Program-made: the position numbers and the translations under genes
Shown here: positions 25,727 through 34,511 of the stretch, piece after piece
Position numbering within the stretch: the stretch's first letter is position 1
Layout: every line of letters starts with the position of its first letter
Origin: JAIEPM01 sp964546815
Lineage (GTDB): Bacteria > Cyanobacteriota > Vampirovibrionia > Obscuribacterales > Obscuribacteraceae
DNA length: 64,000 nt
NCBI GenBank assembly: GCA_964546815.1
Contig: CAZJLR010000030.1
Coordinates: 1-64,000 of the forward strand
Reading direction: 5' to 3'
The notes under the pieces: generated by a model
What the model saw: the letters and a program-made list of their open reading frames with translations, nothing else
Told to the model about the DNA's origin: nothing
The model's database searches: none

Positions 25727-26488
25727 CTAAGATTTAGTCCCGAGCTTTCCGGCAAAAGCAGCACGAAGCTCAGCTAGATCTTTCTCGGTAAATTCCAATT
25801 GGAACGTTCCATCGTAAACGCCCACGCTCGGCATGCTGAGGGAAGCCCTGGTTGAACCAAGAGTACTCATCTCAAGATGGGCGGAGCCAGACTCAGCCAC
25901 GCTTAAGGGTTCGGGTACTTTTTTTGCGATATCTAAAAGCGAACGAGCAGTGCTGTCGGGATGCATGTGAGCCCCCAGATCTCCATAGACCCCAGGTGCA
26001 GCTGCTTCACCCAGAAGCTGCTTTGACAAACGGTCTTGAGTAAATTTACCGCCAGATTCACCGACTAAGGGTCTATATGAAGCTAACAGAGCATTCAAAT
26101 CAGGATGCAGGTGAGCCCCGAAATCACCGTTTGCAGCGACATTGACACCGGAGGCTGGAGCAGACTCAATCGCGAGAATTTTAGCGTGAGCGCTTCTATA
26201 ACTGAGCACCCCGGTGGCAGCATCGTAACTTGCATTCAGTTCGCCCTCCGGATGTGCAGCTATTGGGCTGAAAATCTTCCCGAATTTGCTTTCAGCCTGG
26301 TGCGATAAACCATTAGCAAGCTTACCAGCATTGTATAGCCCCGAAGCCAAAGCAGTTGCAGCAACAGCGGTCTCCACTGGATGAGCTTTTACAAAATTCA
26401 CCGCATCAGACAGCAAACTGTTGCTGGCTTCATCTTTTCCTGCTTCCTGATCTATTAGATCTGATTTTGATAGACGCGCGTTTTCCAT
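25727..26488 (-). CDS. hypothetical protein with repeated GDxGAHxHPD motif
   Basis: A 253-residue protein without a signal peptide. A weakly hydrophobic segment, AVAATALASGLYNAGKLANG, lies near residues 37-57. Two copies of GDxGAHxHPD (NGDFGAHLHPDLNALL and YGDLGAHMHPDSTARS) are spaced about 50 residues apart, and a third EGxL-type HPE occurs earlier. The paired His and Asp suggest possible metal binding, but no known family is recognised. It is probably monocistronic. Confidence 0.55.
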   Translation of the reverse strand: MENARLSKSDLIDQEAGKDEASNSLLSDAVNFVKAHPVETAVAATALASGLYNAGKLANGLSHQAESKFGKIFSPIAAHPEGELNASYDAATGVLSYRSAHAKILAIESAPASGVNVAANGDFGAHLHPDLNALLASYRPLVGESGGKFTQDRLSKQLLGEAAAPGVYGDLGAHMHPDSTARSLLDIAKKVPEPLSVAESGSAHLEMSTLGSTRASLSMPSVGVYDGTFQLEFTEKDLAELRAAFAGKLGTKS

Positions 26489-26532
26489 TTGAAAGGTGTC
26501 CTTGGGGTGTTATCTAAAACAGTTTCTTTTAT

Positions 26533-27009
26533 TTACCAATAAGCGCTATTTTCGTTACCACAGCGAAATCTATCTGCGCCTTTTGATCTCGGAGCATCAG
26601 GACCCAGACAGCGCACAGAGCCATCTCCATTCAATCGTGAAGGGTCACGATTCCACGGAGCATAACGATCCAGCGGGCGGTAATGGTTTTTGCGCTCGTA
26701 AGCTTGCATCTCTTTTTCTTGACGAGCCCCAGCCTCTCCGATAGTTTCGTGAGTGTCGATTTCGCTCTTGGTTCTGTAGCCGTCTTTTCTCCATGCTTCC
26801 ATGCACATCTGGTTTTGCGCCTGGTTCAATCCATTACATAGATTTCTGGCGTGTTCTTTGGAAACTCTATAATCCACCAGGTCAATCTGTGCATCGTCAT
26901 TCCCCTTTGTTTGTTGTGCAGAAGACTGCAACTCGTTCATCACAGCATTTGAGAATTTCGACTCATGATCTTTTTCAACGGATTTCGCGAAAACAAGATT
27001 GTCTAACAT
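26533..27009 (-). CDS. hypothetical protein
   Basis: A 158-residue polar protein starting at MLDNLVFAKS, where GGAG lies eight bases before the ATG; an upstream in-frame start at 27102 has no such site. The N-terminal half is helical and Gln/Asn-rich. The C-terminal half is basic with Arg/Tyr/Pro (YERKNHYRPLDRYAPWNRD) and two Cys. No signal peptide or known domain is seen. Confidence 0.5.
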   Translation of the reverse strand: MLDNLVFAKSVEKDHESKFSNAVMNELQSSAQQTKGNDDAQIDLVDYRVSKEHARNLCNGLNQAQNQMCMEAWRKDGYRTKSEIDTHETIGEAGARQEKEMQAYERKNHYRPLDRYAPWNRDPSRLNGDGSVRCLGPDAPRSKGADRFRCGNENSAYW

Positions 27010-27244
27010 GCGGGAATCTCCTCTGACTTCCCCACAACAATATTGAATTACCTGTGAATATAGCGTGAATCGAACACTGTATAGACGTGCAGGCTTGACC
27101 ATAAATCTTGCAGGTTCTTACTAAATTGGTTCCTCACAAAATCCACATGTTGTTTTCATAAAATCAATGCATTGAGAGTGGTTCTTGAGGAACTGTTGCG
27201 CTGAGAAAGCATAGTTATTTAAGACTTGGGGGAGGAGAATTTTC

Positions 27245-27736
27245 ATGTTTGGTAGGAGTAAATCAGTTCTTGCCGCGATTTTGCTTAGTGCTGGTCTTAT
27301 GATTGCGCCTTGTCCAGCCAAAGCGCAATTTGGCGAGTTGGACATGGTGAGACAGCTCCATGAGGCTGAATCTGTAATGAAAGAATATTCCAAAACACAC
27401 GATCACTTCCCCAACTGCGATGCCGAATTCGATGATTGCTTGAAGACACTTCGAAAGAAAATCAATAACGCCGCATCTGATTCAACGGCAACAATTCAGA
27501 ACAACGGGAAATATAGAACCTTTTATCAATTTTCTGCTTGCATCGATTATAGCGATGTGCCAATTGTGAATGGAGTGCCCAAGCCAGGGGATTTCATAGT
27601 GGCGCCACCAAATTCAATTGTGATAAATACCAACGGCTCAGACATGTGCTGGGGCTGGCTTGCAGGTCTCGACGGCAAGCCCACGATTGTTGACGGCAGT
27701 CCAGTCTTTTTTGAAGTGCAAAAGCCGACGCATTAG
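27245..27736 (+). CDS. hypothetical secreted protein
   Basis: A 163-residue protein with a signal peptide (AAILLSAGLMIAPCPAKA). The mature part begins with a helix, and FPNCDAEFDDC is followed by a beta-rich region. The first helix and layout resemble the globular heads of type II pseudopilins, but the prepilin peptidase site is missing, so this is only a resemblance. GGGGGAGGAG lies before the ATG. Confidence 0.55.
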   Translation: MFGRSKSVLAAILLSAGLMIAPCPAKAQFGELDMVRQLHEAESVMKEYSKTHDHFPNCDAEFDDCLKTLRKKINNAASDSTATIQNNGKYRTFYQFSACIDYSDVPIVNGVPKPGDFIVAPPNSIVINTNGSDMCWGWLAGLDGKPTIVDGSPVFFEVQKPTH

Positions 27737-27743
27737 TGAAGGG

Positions 27744-28379
27744 CTACCAATCGAATTCTTCTGCTACTGGATGATAATTGGCGACCTCATCTTGGACTTG
27801 CAGACCATCGATCGAATTCCATTTGACGTCTTCGTAGATTACATCCATTAGCAATTTGAAAGGGCCGCAGGGCATTGAAATAAGTTCAATATCTTCGTCT
27901 CTATATTCGAGAGTTTCCCAGATTTCTTCGTCATTCTTTCTGTGTAGTTCTGCGCGCTTTGTGCGTTGATGAACTATCAAGTATTCACTTAACGTTGGGA
28001 TTTTCTCGTAGGCGAAAAGTTTTTCGCGCTTATCGATGGCAGCGGTAGAGCGAGAAAGGACCTCAACTATCAATATCGGATTTGCAACTGACATTGATTC
28101 ATAATCAACGTCTCCGCACGAAACCACAACATCAGGATAATAGAAACTGTTGTTTGCCTCAACATAAACTTGTGCATTCGACGAATCAGCTCGGCAAGAA
28201 CTCCCTTTCAAGTAAGCACGAAAAGCAGCATGTATGTTATCTGTGATTATGCGGTGCCGACCAGTTGCGCCGGTCATTGCATAGACATATCCGTTAACGA
28301 ACTCATGCCTAACGGAAGCAATTTCTTCGTTTTTCAAGTATTCGTCAACAGTAAAACTTGATGGCTTTCTGACAGGCAT
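27744..28379 (-). CDS. Uma2 family (DUF820) putative endonuclease
   Basis: A 212-residue protein with the Uma2 pattern: FTVDEYLKNEE near the start, RHEFVNGYVYAM, then the PD-(D/E)xK-type core YPDVVVSC and ILIVEVLSRST, and YLIVHQ. The family is abundant in cyanobacteria and has a predicted restriction-endonuclease-like fold; its biological role is not settled. I chose the ATG at 28379, with GAGGAA six bases before it, over upstream starts. It stands alone with no methylase or toxin partner next to it. Confidence 0.85.
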   Translation of the reverse strand: MPVRKPSSFTVDEYLKNEEIASVRHEFVNGYVYAMTGATGRHRIITDNIHAAFRAYLKGSSCRADSSNAQVYVEANNSFYYPDVVVSCGDVDYESMSVANPILIVEVLSRSTAAIDKREKLFAYEKIPTLSEYLIVHQRTKRAELHRKNDEEIWETLEYRDEDIELISMPCGPFKLLMDVIYEDVKWNSIDGLQVQDEVANYHPVAEEFDW

Positions 28380-28504
28380 AAACCGTTCCTCGTCAAAGCT
28401 TTTCTCCATTATACATAGCCTTAGGATCGGCTGAACTGCGAGCGAGGTAAAAATACTAATTGTGCATAACTCACTTTCCCACAGCACAATACCGAAACAA
28501 TTGC

Positions 28505-29761
28505 CTAGTGAAAGAAGCGAAGAAAACCTTTGTTTTCATCGACAGTGAAGCGCCAGCCGGAAAGGAAGTCTTGACCTACTGCGTTGCCGGCGTGTCCGCC
28601 GATTAAGACTTGAAAGTCTTTGCGTATGATTGGTCCTAATTTGAGATCCAAATTTACTGCGCGGTAGGGTGAGGCGCCGCCGACTCCGCTGAGATAAAGA
28701 ACATTAGCATCTGAGGGTATTTCAATGTGTGCGGCAGCAGCATCTTCGGAATTGATAATTGTAGATGATGCACCGGTGTCAACGAAGACTGTAATTTTTC
28801 TGCCGCTTACTTCCAGTGGCACTACAGGCTTGGTGCGAATGATTTTGCACGGGACATCGTACAAATTGTTGATGTCTTGGTTTGCGCCTTGAGTTTGACC
28901 TTCTTTGCGCAAAGTCATTATCTTTGCGCGAGCATCGATTTCATATTGATACCCTTTGATGAAAGCATATCCAATCAATGGTGCCATATCGAAATCTTCT
29001 TGAATGGTTGCATTCAATGTTCGCTCCACCGTGCCAACCTTCACCGTCAAAGGCATATTCCACGCAGGAAGCGCCACGCCTGCCCAACCAGAAACAGTTG
29101 TAGTAGGCGGACCGCTGGGCACTGGAATTCCCATGGTGCGCAAATTGTTTTTCCCAAACAATAGTCCTGGTGCGCCGGTATCAATCATGCACTTCATAGG
29201 GTGCCCATTAACCATTGCATCAACAATCATGTGTCCTGATGAAGCTGGAGTATAGTAAATGCGCGCTACGTCAGGAAGGCTCGATAAATCTGCGGTTCCA
29301 CCGGCGGCTTCTCGCAATTTTGTGAGCATTGTGTTTAGCTGCTGTGAATTGTTTTCAGAACCCGAGGTCGTGCTTGCAGTGGGCGAAGAGCTCGTAGCCG
29401 CAGTGCTTGAACTAGCCGAATATTCAGGGTCGATTCGCCTCAAGAAGTCTGATGCCAGCTTCGCTTCGGCAGAGCGAGGATAGCTTGTCACAACGAAGCT
29501 AAAAAGCTTTTTCGCATAGTTAACCTGGTGCAATTGATAATAACAATAGCCCTGGTAATAATAATTGGTAGAACTCTGAGGAGCTTGTCGCAGCGCCACA
29601 GAAGCTTCCTGATATTTGCCTTGCTTTGCCAACTGCATTCCTTTCGCGAGTTGGTCGGTGGCGGCTCCCACTGAAACAATCGCCGAGATAGAGAGCACGG
29701 TCAACACAGAAGCAGCCAGCAAAGCTCGCCCTTTCTTGATATTAATTCTTGGCTTGTTCAT
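28505..29761 (-). CDS. secreted two-domain retropepsin-like aspartic protease
   Basis: A 418-residue protein: signal segment at about 12-34, a TPR-like helical part (35-110), a Ser/Thr-rich linker (115-140), then two aspartyl protease half-domains with CMIDTGAPG (Asp at 194) and VFVDTGASST (Asp at 328). Retropepsin-like proteins usually carry one DTG and dimerise. Two in one chain suggest an internal pseudo-dimer, as in pepsin. It probably acts in the periplasm or outside the cell. Its start overlaps the aroB stop by four bases (ATGA), so it is likely translated with the shikimate genes despite the unrelated role. Confidence 0.8.
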   Translation of the reverse strand: MNKPRINIKKGRALLAASVLTVLSISAIVSVGAATDQLAKGMQLAKQGKYQEASVALRQAPQSSTNYYYQGYCYYQLHQVNYAKKLFSFVVTSYPRSAEAKLASDFLRRIDPEYSASSSTAATSSSPTASTTSGSENNSQQLNTMLTKLREAAGGTADLSSLPDVARIYYTPASSGHMIVDAMVNGHPMKCMIDTGAPGLLFGKNNLRTMGIPVPSGPPTTTVSGWAGVALPAWNMPLTVKVGTVERTLNATIQEDFDMAPLIGYAFIKGYQYEIDARAKIMTLRKEGQTQGANQDINNLYDVPCKIIRTKPVVPLEVSGRKITVFVDTGASSTIINSEDAAAAHIEIPSDANVLYLSGVGGASPYRAVNLDLKLGPIIRKDFQVLIGGHAGNAVGQDFLSGWRFTVDENKGFLRFFH

Positions 29762-30921
29762 GAGAATGATTGTTTTATGAAAGTCGCCAGCTCTTCGACA
29801 GGAATTGCAACATCAAGAGTTACTTTCCCTGCATGGTCGTGAGGCAAAACATATTTGATGGAGTTGCCGGTTCTTTTCTTATCATAAGCTATAGCATTGA
29901 CTAGTTTATCAATATCCATATTTTGTGGCAGATCAAACGGCAGCTTCAATGATTTCATCATTTGCTCTACCTTCGCCAGCTCAGACTCATCAATTAATTT
30001 GCGACTTAACGCAAGCTTAAATGCAAAAACTGTTCCAATTGCCACAGCTTCGCCATGTGTGATTTCATAATTGCTGATTTTCTCAAGACCATGAGCCAGC
30101 GTATGTCCGAGGTTCAAACAGCGACGCAAATATTGCTCGAATGGGTCTTTCAGCACAACTGCAAGTTTCATGCGAATGCAACATGAAATTAGAGGAGCAA
30201 TCACGTGCATGTCGTCGCACTCACCGTCTTTGAAATTGCTAATTAGCGTTTCCCAGAGTGGGCGAGGCCCGGCTTTATATTCTGTATTTTTGGCAACTGT
30301 TTCTTCTATGAAAGCATATTTGGTAATTTCGCCCATTCCTGATTTCAATTCGCGAACTGGCAAAGTTGCCAGATATTCGGGGTCAACAATTACAGAGTGA
30401 GGGAAATAAAAGCTACCAGCGAGATTTTTTCCAGAAGAAAGGTTGATAGCAGTTTTACCGCCGATGCTGGCATCGACTTGCCCCAACAAAGTTGTTGATA
30501 TCAAAACAAGTTTGACGCCACGCAAATATGTTGACGCACAAAATCCTGCGAGATCACTAACAGCACCGCCGCCGATTGCAACAACACAGTCACTTCTGGT
30601 AAAGGCTTTCTCTTGCATTAACGCCCAACACGCAGATAGCTGCTCTAGAGATTTCGCGTCTTCTCCATCTGGCAAAACGTGCAAAGACACATCAAAATTT
30701 TCAGCGAGCAGTATTTCCTGCAATTCTTCGACCCACTTCTTTGGCAAAGAAGTTTGGCAAAGTAGAAGAACCTTGTTGCCAGTCTCGAGTTGTCTAAGAA
30801 TTTTGCCGGCCTTATGACGCATGCCTGGCCCGAAATCGACTCTCGATTCAAGCGGAGTGCTTGATTTCAGAAGCATTGTATAAACATCGTCTTTATGACC
30901 AGCGCCTGAATGCAGCTTCAT
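29758..30921 (-). CDS. aroB: 3-dehydroquinate synthase
   Basis: The second shikimate enzyme converts DAHP to 3-dehydroquinate using NAD and a metal ion. The product is 387 residues from the ATG at 30921, which has GGGAG seven bases upstream. A longer frame to 30975 would run into aroC and lacks a site. The signatures are VVAIGGGAVSDLAGF, the metal ligands in LNLGHTLAHGLE and THGEAVAIG, and DKKRTGNSIKYVLP. It lies four bases after aroC and overlaps the protease gene downstream. Confidence 0.95.
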   Translation of the reverse strand: MKLHSGAGHKDDVYTMLLKSSTPLESRVDFGPGMRHKAGKILRQLETGNKVLLLCQTSLPKKWVEELQEILLAENFDVSLHVLPDGEDAKSLEQLSACWALMQEKAFTRSDCVVAIGGGAVSDLAGFCASTYLRGVKLVLISTTLLGQVDASIGGKTAINLSSGKNLAGSFYFPHSVIVDPEYLATLPVRELKSGMGEITKYAFIEETVAKNTEYKAGPRPLWETLISNFKDGECDDMHVIAPLISCCIRMKLAVVLKDPFEQYLRRCLNLGHTLAHGLEKISNYEITHGEAVAIGTVFAFKLALSRKLIDESELAKVEQMMKSLKLPFDLPQNMDIDKLVNAIAYDKKRTGNSIKYVLPHDHAGKVTLDVAIPVEELATFIKQSFS

Positions 30922-30925
30922 GATT

Positions 30926-32185
30926 TTACTCCCATTCCATCTCTGGAGTAGGCTCATCAACGTGACCGGCAGCATGGCTATCCGTTTTTTGAGCGCGGCA
31001 CCATTTGCGGTGCGCAGTCAATGCTTCGGCTATCTGCGAGAAATTGTCCGAACCAAATTTATTCAACACGGCTCTTGCAAGAACAAATGAAACCATTGCT
31101 TTTGCAACCACAGAAGCGGCAGGTACTGCACAGACGTCAGAGCGTTCATAATGCGCTGTTTCAGCATCATAGGCAGGAAAGGACAACGACGGAAGTCCCT
31201 TGCGCAAAGTGGGAATGGGTTTCATGTAAGCGCGCACTCGAAGACGAGAGCCGTTACTCATGCCACCTTCGATGCCACCGGCATGGTTGCTTTGACGGGT
31301 AAACGGAAGAGGATCAGTAGCAGCCGCCGGATAAAGGGCATCGTGAACTTGCGACCCCGGCAAGCCGGCAGAACGCACGCCATCACCAATCTCGACAGCC
31401 TTAATTGCTTGAATGCTCATTATCGCTTGCGCAAGCTGAGCATCGAGCTTCTCGTCCCATTGTGTATAACTTCCAAGCCCAACTGGAAGTCCCTCGGCGA
31501 TTACTTCTACAACTCCGCCAACGCTATCGCCATCCTGCCAGGCTTGTTTGATATAAGCCTTCATGTCTTCAACGGCTTTATCGTCAGCGCACCGCATTTC
31601 CGAATCAATCAGGCTTTTATTGAGATCATCGAGACTCAATTTCTCGCTGTCCAAAGTAACTGTAACTGGTCCTACAGCAATAACATGGCTAAGCATTTGC
31701 ACGCCGAGCTGCTTCAAGAACTGCTCGCAAAGCGCACCGGCTGCCACGCGTGCGGCAGTTTCTCTTGCGCTGGCTCTTTCCAATACATCGCGAATGTCTT
31801 TTTGTCTAAACTTCAATGTACCAGCAAGGTCTGCATGACCTGGGCGAAAACGCGCAATTTGCTTTTTATCAAACTGCGCTTGCACAGCCGGGTCAGACTC
31901 ATCAACCGGCTGACTCGACATAACATGCTGCCAGTTTTCAAAATCTCTATTGCGCACCATCAAACTTATCGGCGCACCGGTGGTGATACCATGCCTGACG
32001 CCACCAATAATCTCGGCCTTATCTGTTTCAATTTTTTGGCGAGCGCCCCGCCCATATCCCTGCTGGCGCAGCTGCAACTCTTTGTTAAGCTCATCAATAT
32101 CAACTTTCATACCGGCTGGAAAGCCATCAAGCACCGCTATTAGGGCTTGTCCATGAGACTCTCCGGTGCTCAGAAAACGCAGCAT
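30926..32185 (-). CDS. aroC: chorismate synthase
   Basis: The last common aromatic-pathway enzyme makes chorismate from EPSP using reduced FMN. The product is 419 residues from the conventional start MLRFLSTGESHG (32185); an in-frame TTG at 32203 is possible but not needed. Signatures are GESHGQAL, RPGHADLAGTLKF, ERASARETAARVAAGAL, GGMSNGSRLRVRAYMKP and the DVCAVPAASVVAE-like end. A 20-residue polar C-terminal extension follows. It is the first gene of aroC-aroB-protease and diverges from aroA. Confidence 0.96.
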   Translation of the reverse strand: MLRFLSTGESHGQALIAVLDGFPAGMKVDIDELNKELQLRQQGYGRGARQKIETDKAEIIGGVRHGITTGAPISLMVRNRDFENWQHVMSSQPVDESDPAVQAQFDKKQIARFRPGHADLAGTLKFRQKDIRDVLERASARETAARVAAGALCEQFLKQLGVQMLSHVIAVGPVTVTLDSEKLSLDDLNKSLIDSEMRCADDKAVEDMKAYIKQAWQDGDSVGGVVEVIAEGLPVGLGSYTQWDEKLDAQLAQAIMSIQAIKAVEIGDGVRSAGLPGSQVHDALYPAAATDPLPFTRQSNHAGGIEGGMSNGSRLRVRAYMKPIPTLRKGLPSLSFPAYDAETAHYERSDVCAVPAASVVAKAMVSFVLARAVLNKFGSDNFSQIAEALTAHRKWCRAQKTDSHAAGHVDEPTPEMEWE

Positions 32186-32287
32186 AAGCTTATATTCCAA
32201 CAATCTATAGAAGGGAGTTAAATCTTACAATAACAGAGGACTTTGCTTGCGGTTTCCAATTACAAAGTTGCAACCCGTAATTTGTGA

Positions 32288-33595
32288 GTGAAAATGAAAG
32301 CATTAAGAGGCACTTTGCAAGTGCCAGGGGACAAATCAATTTCGCACCGGGCGCTTATTTTTGCGGCGCTTTCAAGAGGTGTTAGCAAGGTATATGGACT
32401 GTCGCCGGCTTTCGACTGCGTAAGTAGCGCCGACTGCCTGAAACAGGTGGGGCTAAGCTTCGAAAGGCGGTCACCCACGGGAAATGGTCACAGAGAAACC
32501 GCCTTATTGATTAACAGCCCCGGTCTTGACGGGCTGTCGGCGCCTGATGCGCCTCTATTTGCAGGGAATTCGGGCACAAGCATCAGGCTTTTGGCTGGAT
32601 TGCTGGCTGGGAGGCCTTTTCGGTCTGAACTTGACGGCGATGACTCTTTGAGGCGACGTCCGATGGGCCGAGTTCTGAAACCTCTGGCACAAATGGGCGC
32701 AAAATTCACCTATGTGGACAAAGAGAATTATCCACCTTTTGTCATTGATGGTTCCAATTTGAGCGGACGGCTCTTTGAATTAGAACAAGCATCAGCCCAA
32801 GTTCAAACCGCATTGTTGCTGGCAGGGCTGCAGGCTGAGGGAAAAACCACAGTCAAAGTGCCCAAACAAGTGCGCGACCATACGGCGCGAATGTTTCGCT
32901 ATATCGGAGTTCCTTTCGAATCGGAAGGCGACACAGTTGTTTCGGTTAGCCGCTTAGAGCGACCAGTGGATCCTTATACGTTAGATGTTCCGGCAGACAT
33001 TTCGTCAGCTGCATTTTTTATGGTGGCAGCAGCCTGCATTCCGGGCTCTGAGCTATTGCTGACCAACGTTTCAATTAATCCGGGAAGAGATCTGGTTGTA
33101 CAAGTTCTCAAAGAAATGGGCGCAAATATCGAGATTGTTGAAAGCAAAGAATTGTGCGGAGAACCAGTCGCCAACATTTTCGTAAAAGGTGCCAGCCTCG
33201 ACGGCTCTACGTCCATAGATGGAGAGCGACTGGCATCAGGCATCGACGAAATTCCAATTTTAGCTCTGGCTGCAGCGCTAAGCAAAGGCACTTTGACAGT
33301 TAAAGATGCAGATGAATTGAAAGTGAAAGAGTCAGACAGACTTGCAGCCATAGTCAACAACTTGCAGGCGGCAGGTGCAGACATCATTCAATCGGAATCA
33401 GGTTTTAAATTGCAGGGCAAAGGCGGCTTGAAGGGTGGCTCTAAGTGGCAAGCATTCGATGACCACCGAATGGCGATGACAGGAATTGTTGCACAACTGG
33501 CCGCCGGCAATTCAATTGAAGTAGACAATGAAACTTGTGTTGCAATTTCATATCCTGATTTTGTACAAGATCTAAAACGCCTCACAATAGGTTAA
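32288..33595 (+). CDS. aroA: 3-phosphoshikimate 1-carboxyvinyltransferase (EPSP synthase)
   Basis: This enzyme transfers enolpyruvyl to shikimate 3-phosphate, the step before aroC. The 435-residue product has PGDKSISHRALIFAALS, FAGNSGTSIRLLAGLL, LDVPADISSAAFFM, and DELKVKESDRLAAI then FDDHRMAMTG. The GNSGTS form of the PEP-binding loop is that of the class II enzymes. It may start at the GTG (32288) or at an ATG two codons later. It is divergent from aroC across about 100 bases, and the C39-like gene starts two bases after its stop. Confidence 0.96.
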   Translation: MKMKALRGTLQVPGDKSISHRALIFAALSRGVSKVYGLSPAFDCVSSADCLKQVGLSFERRSPTGNGHRETALLINSPGLDGLSAPDAPLFAGNSGTSIRLLAGLLAGRPFRSELDGDDSLRRRPMGRVLKPLAQMGAKFTYVDKENYPPFVIDGSNLSGRLFELEQASAQVQTALLLAGLQAEGKTTVKVPKQVRDHTARMFRYIGVPFESEGDTVVSVSRLERPVDPYTLDVPADISSAAFFMVAAACIPGSELLLTNVSINPGRDLVVQVLKEMGANIEIVESKELCGEPVANIFVKGASLDGSTSIDGERLASGIDEIPILALAAALSKGTLTVKDADELKVKESDRLAAIVNNLQAAGADIIQSESGFKLQGKGGLKGGSKWQAFDDHRMAMTGIVAQLAAGNSIEVDNETCVAISYPDFVQDLKRLTIG

Positions 33596-33597
33596 CG

Positions 33598-34467
33598 ATG
33601 CATCAGGGGCGAAACCTACCCGGCAGGCTAACTCTGGCGCTATGCCTGCTTGCTTTTATCGGTATCGCAGTTTTGATTTGGCCTGCAATAAATTCTCAAA
33701 ATACGATGTATTTAGATAAGCTTGACCAAATTCCAGATATAAAACAAGTCGAAAATAGATTTGCCTTTCCGGAAAAGGGAAAAGATTTTTGCGCACCAGT
33801 GGTGGTGACAGATTCGTTTGTTTGGTTGAGTAAAAACGGATACGAAAACATTTTAGGAAAGCCCGGAGCAAGAGACCCGGTAGTCGATTGCTGCAGAAAG
33901 CTTGCAGAATTGATGGATACACGCCCGGGGCGTGGCACGAATACAGAGCATTTCCTAACTGCTGTGAAAAGCTATATTGAGCAACAAACAAAATATAAAA
34001 TCAAATCGCTTCAGTACGAAGGTTGGAACAAACATTCAGATCAATTCGATATTGCGCAGCCAGTGCCAGACCTACAGTGGATCAAAAACGGCATTAAAGA
34101 CAAGCGATGTGAGTGGTTGAATATCGGTTGGTATGAATTTGACGAAGCACGAAATGAATACACAAGGAAGTCGGGTCACTGGGTTCTCCCGGTTGCATAC
34201 GGAATGGACCCGGCGGGGGCTTCGAATCAGAATGTTGTGATAGTTAGAGATCCAGACCCAGCGCTGAGTATGGAACCAAGAAAAATATTTATCAATCTTT
34301 CGAGAATTGAGAGTGGCACTCTAAATGGAGAGCATGATGGGCTTCCACGTGATGCCAAAGGGTATTTGAAAATCAATGCCATGGGGGACGGCATTGCAGA
34401 TACTCGCAGCAAAAGAGGAGTTGGGATTATAGATGGGGCAGTTGTTCTTGAACTCATGCCACAGTGA
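33598..34467 (+). CDS. membrane-anchored C39-like cysteine protease candidate
   Basis: A 289-residue protein with an N-terminal signal anchor (LTLALCLLAFIGIAVLIW). The rest fits the papain-like C39 layout: Cys65 in DFCAPVVVTDSFVWLSK, His194 in SGHWVLPVAYGM and Asp218 in VIVRDPDP, giving a possible Cys-His-Asp triad. That reading is an inference from spacing and local motif; I do not recognise a named family. It starts two bases after aroA with AGGTTAA as a weak site, so it is probably co-transcribed with it. Confidence 0.5.
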   Translation: MHQGRNLPGRLTLALCLLAFIGIAVLIWPAINSQNTMYLDKLDQIPDIKQVENRFAFPEKGKDFCAPVVVTDSFVWLSKNGYENILGKPGARDPVVDCCRKLAELMDTRPGRGTNTEHFLTAVKSYIEQQTKYKIKSLQYEGWNKHSDQFDIAQPVPDLQWIKNGIKDKRCEWLNIGWYEFDEARNEYTRKSGHWVLPVAYGMDPAGASNQNVVIVRDPDPALSMEPRKIFINLSRIESGTLNGEHDGLPRDAKGYLKINAMGDGIADTRSKRGVGIIDGAVVLELMPQ

Positions 34468-34511
34468 AAATAGAAAGTTTCGAGGCAGGATGGAAGCCTT
34501 TTCCTTCAGCA

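Noticed and set aside
31151..32143. 330-codon plus-strand frame antisense to aroC
   Set aside because: aroC is conserved over its whole length on the minus strand. The antisense product has no recognisable features.
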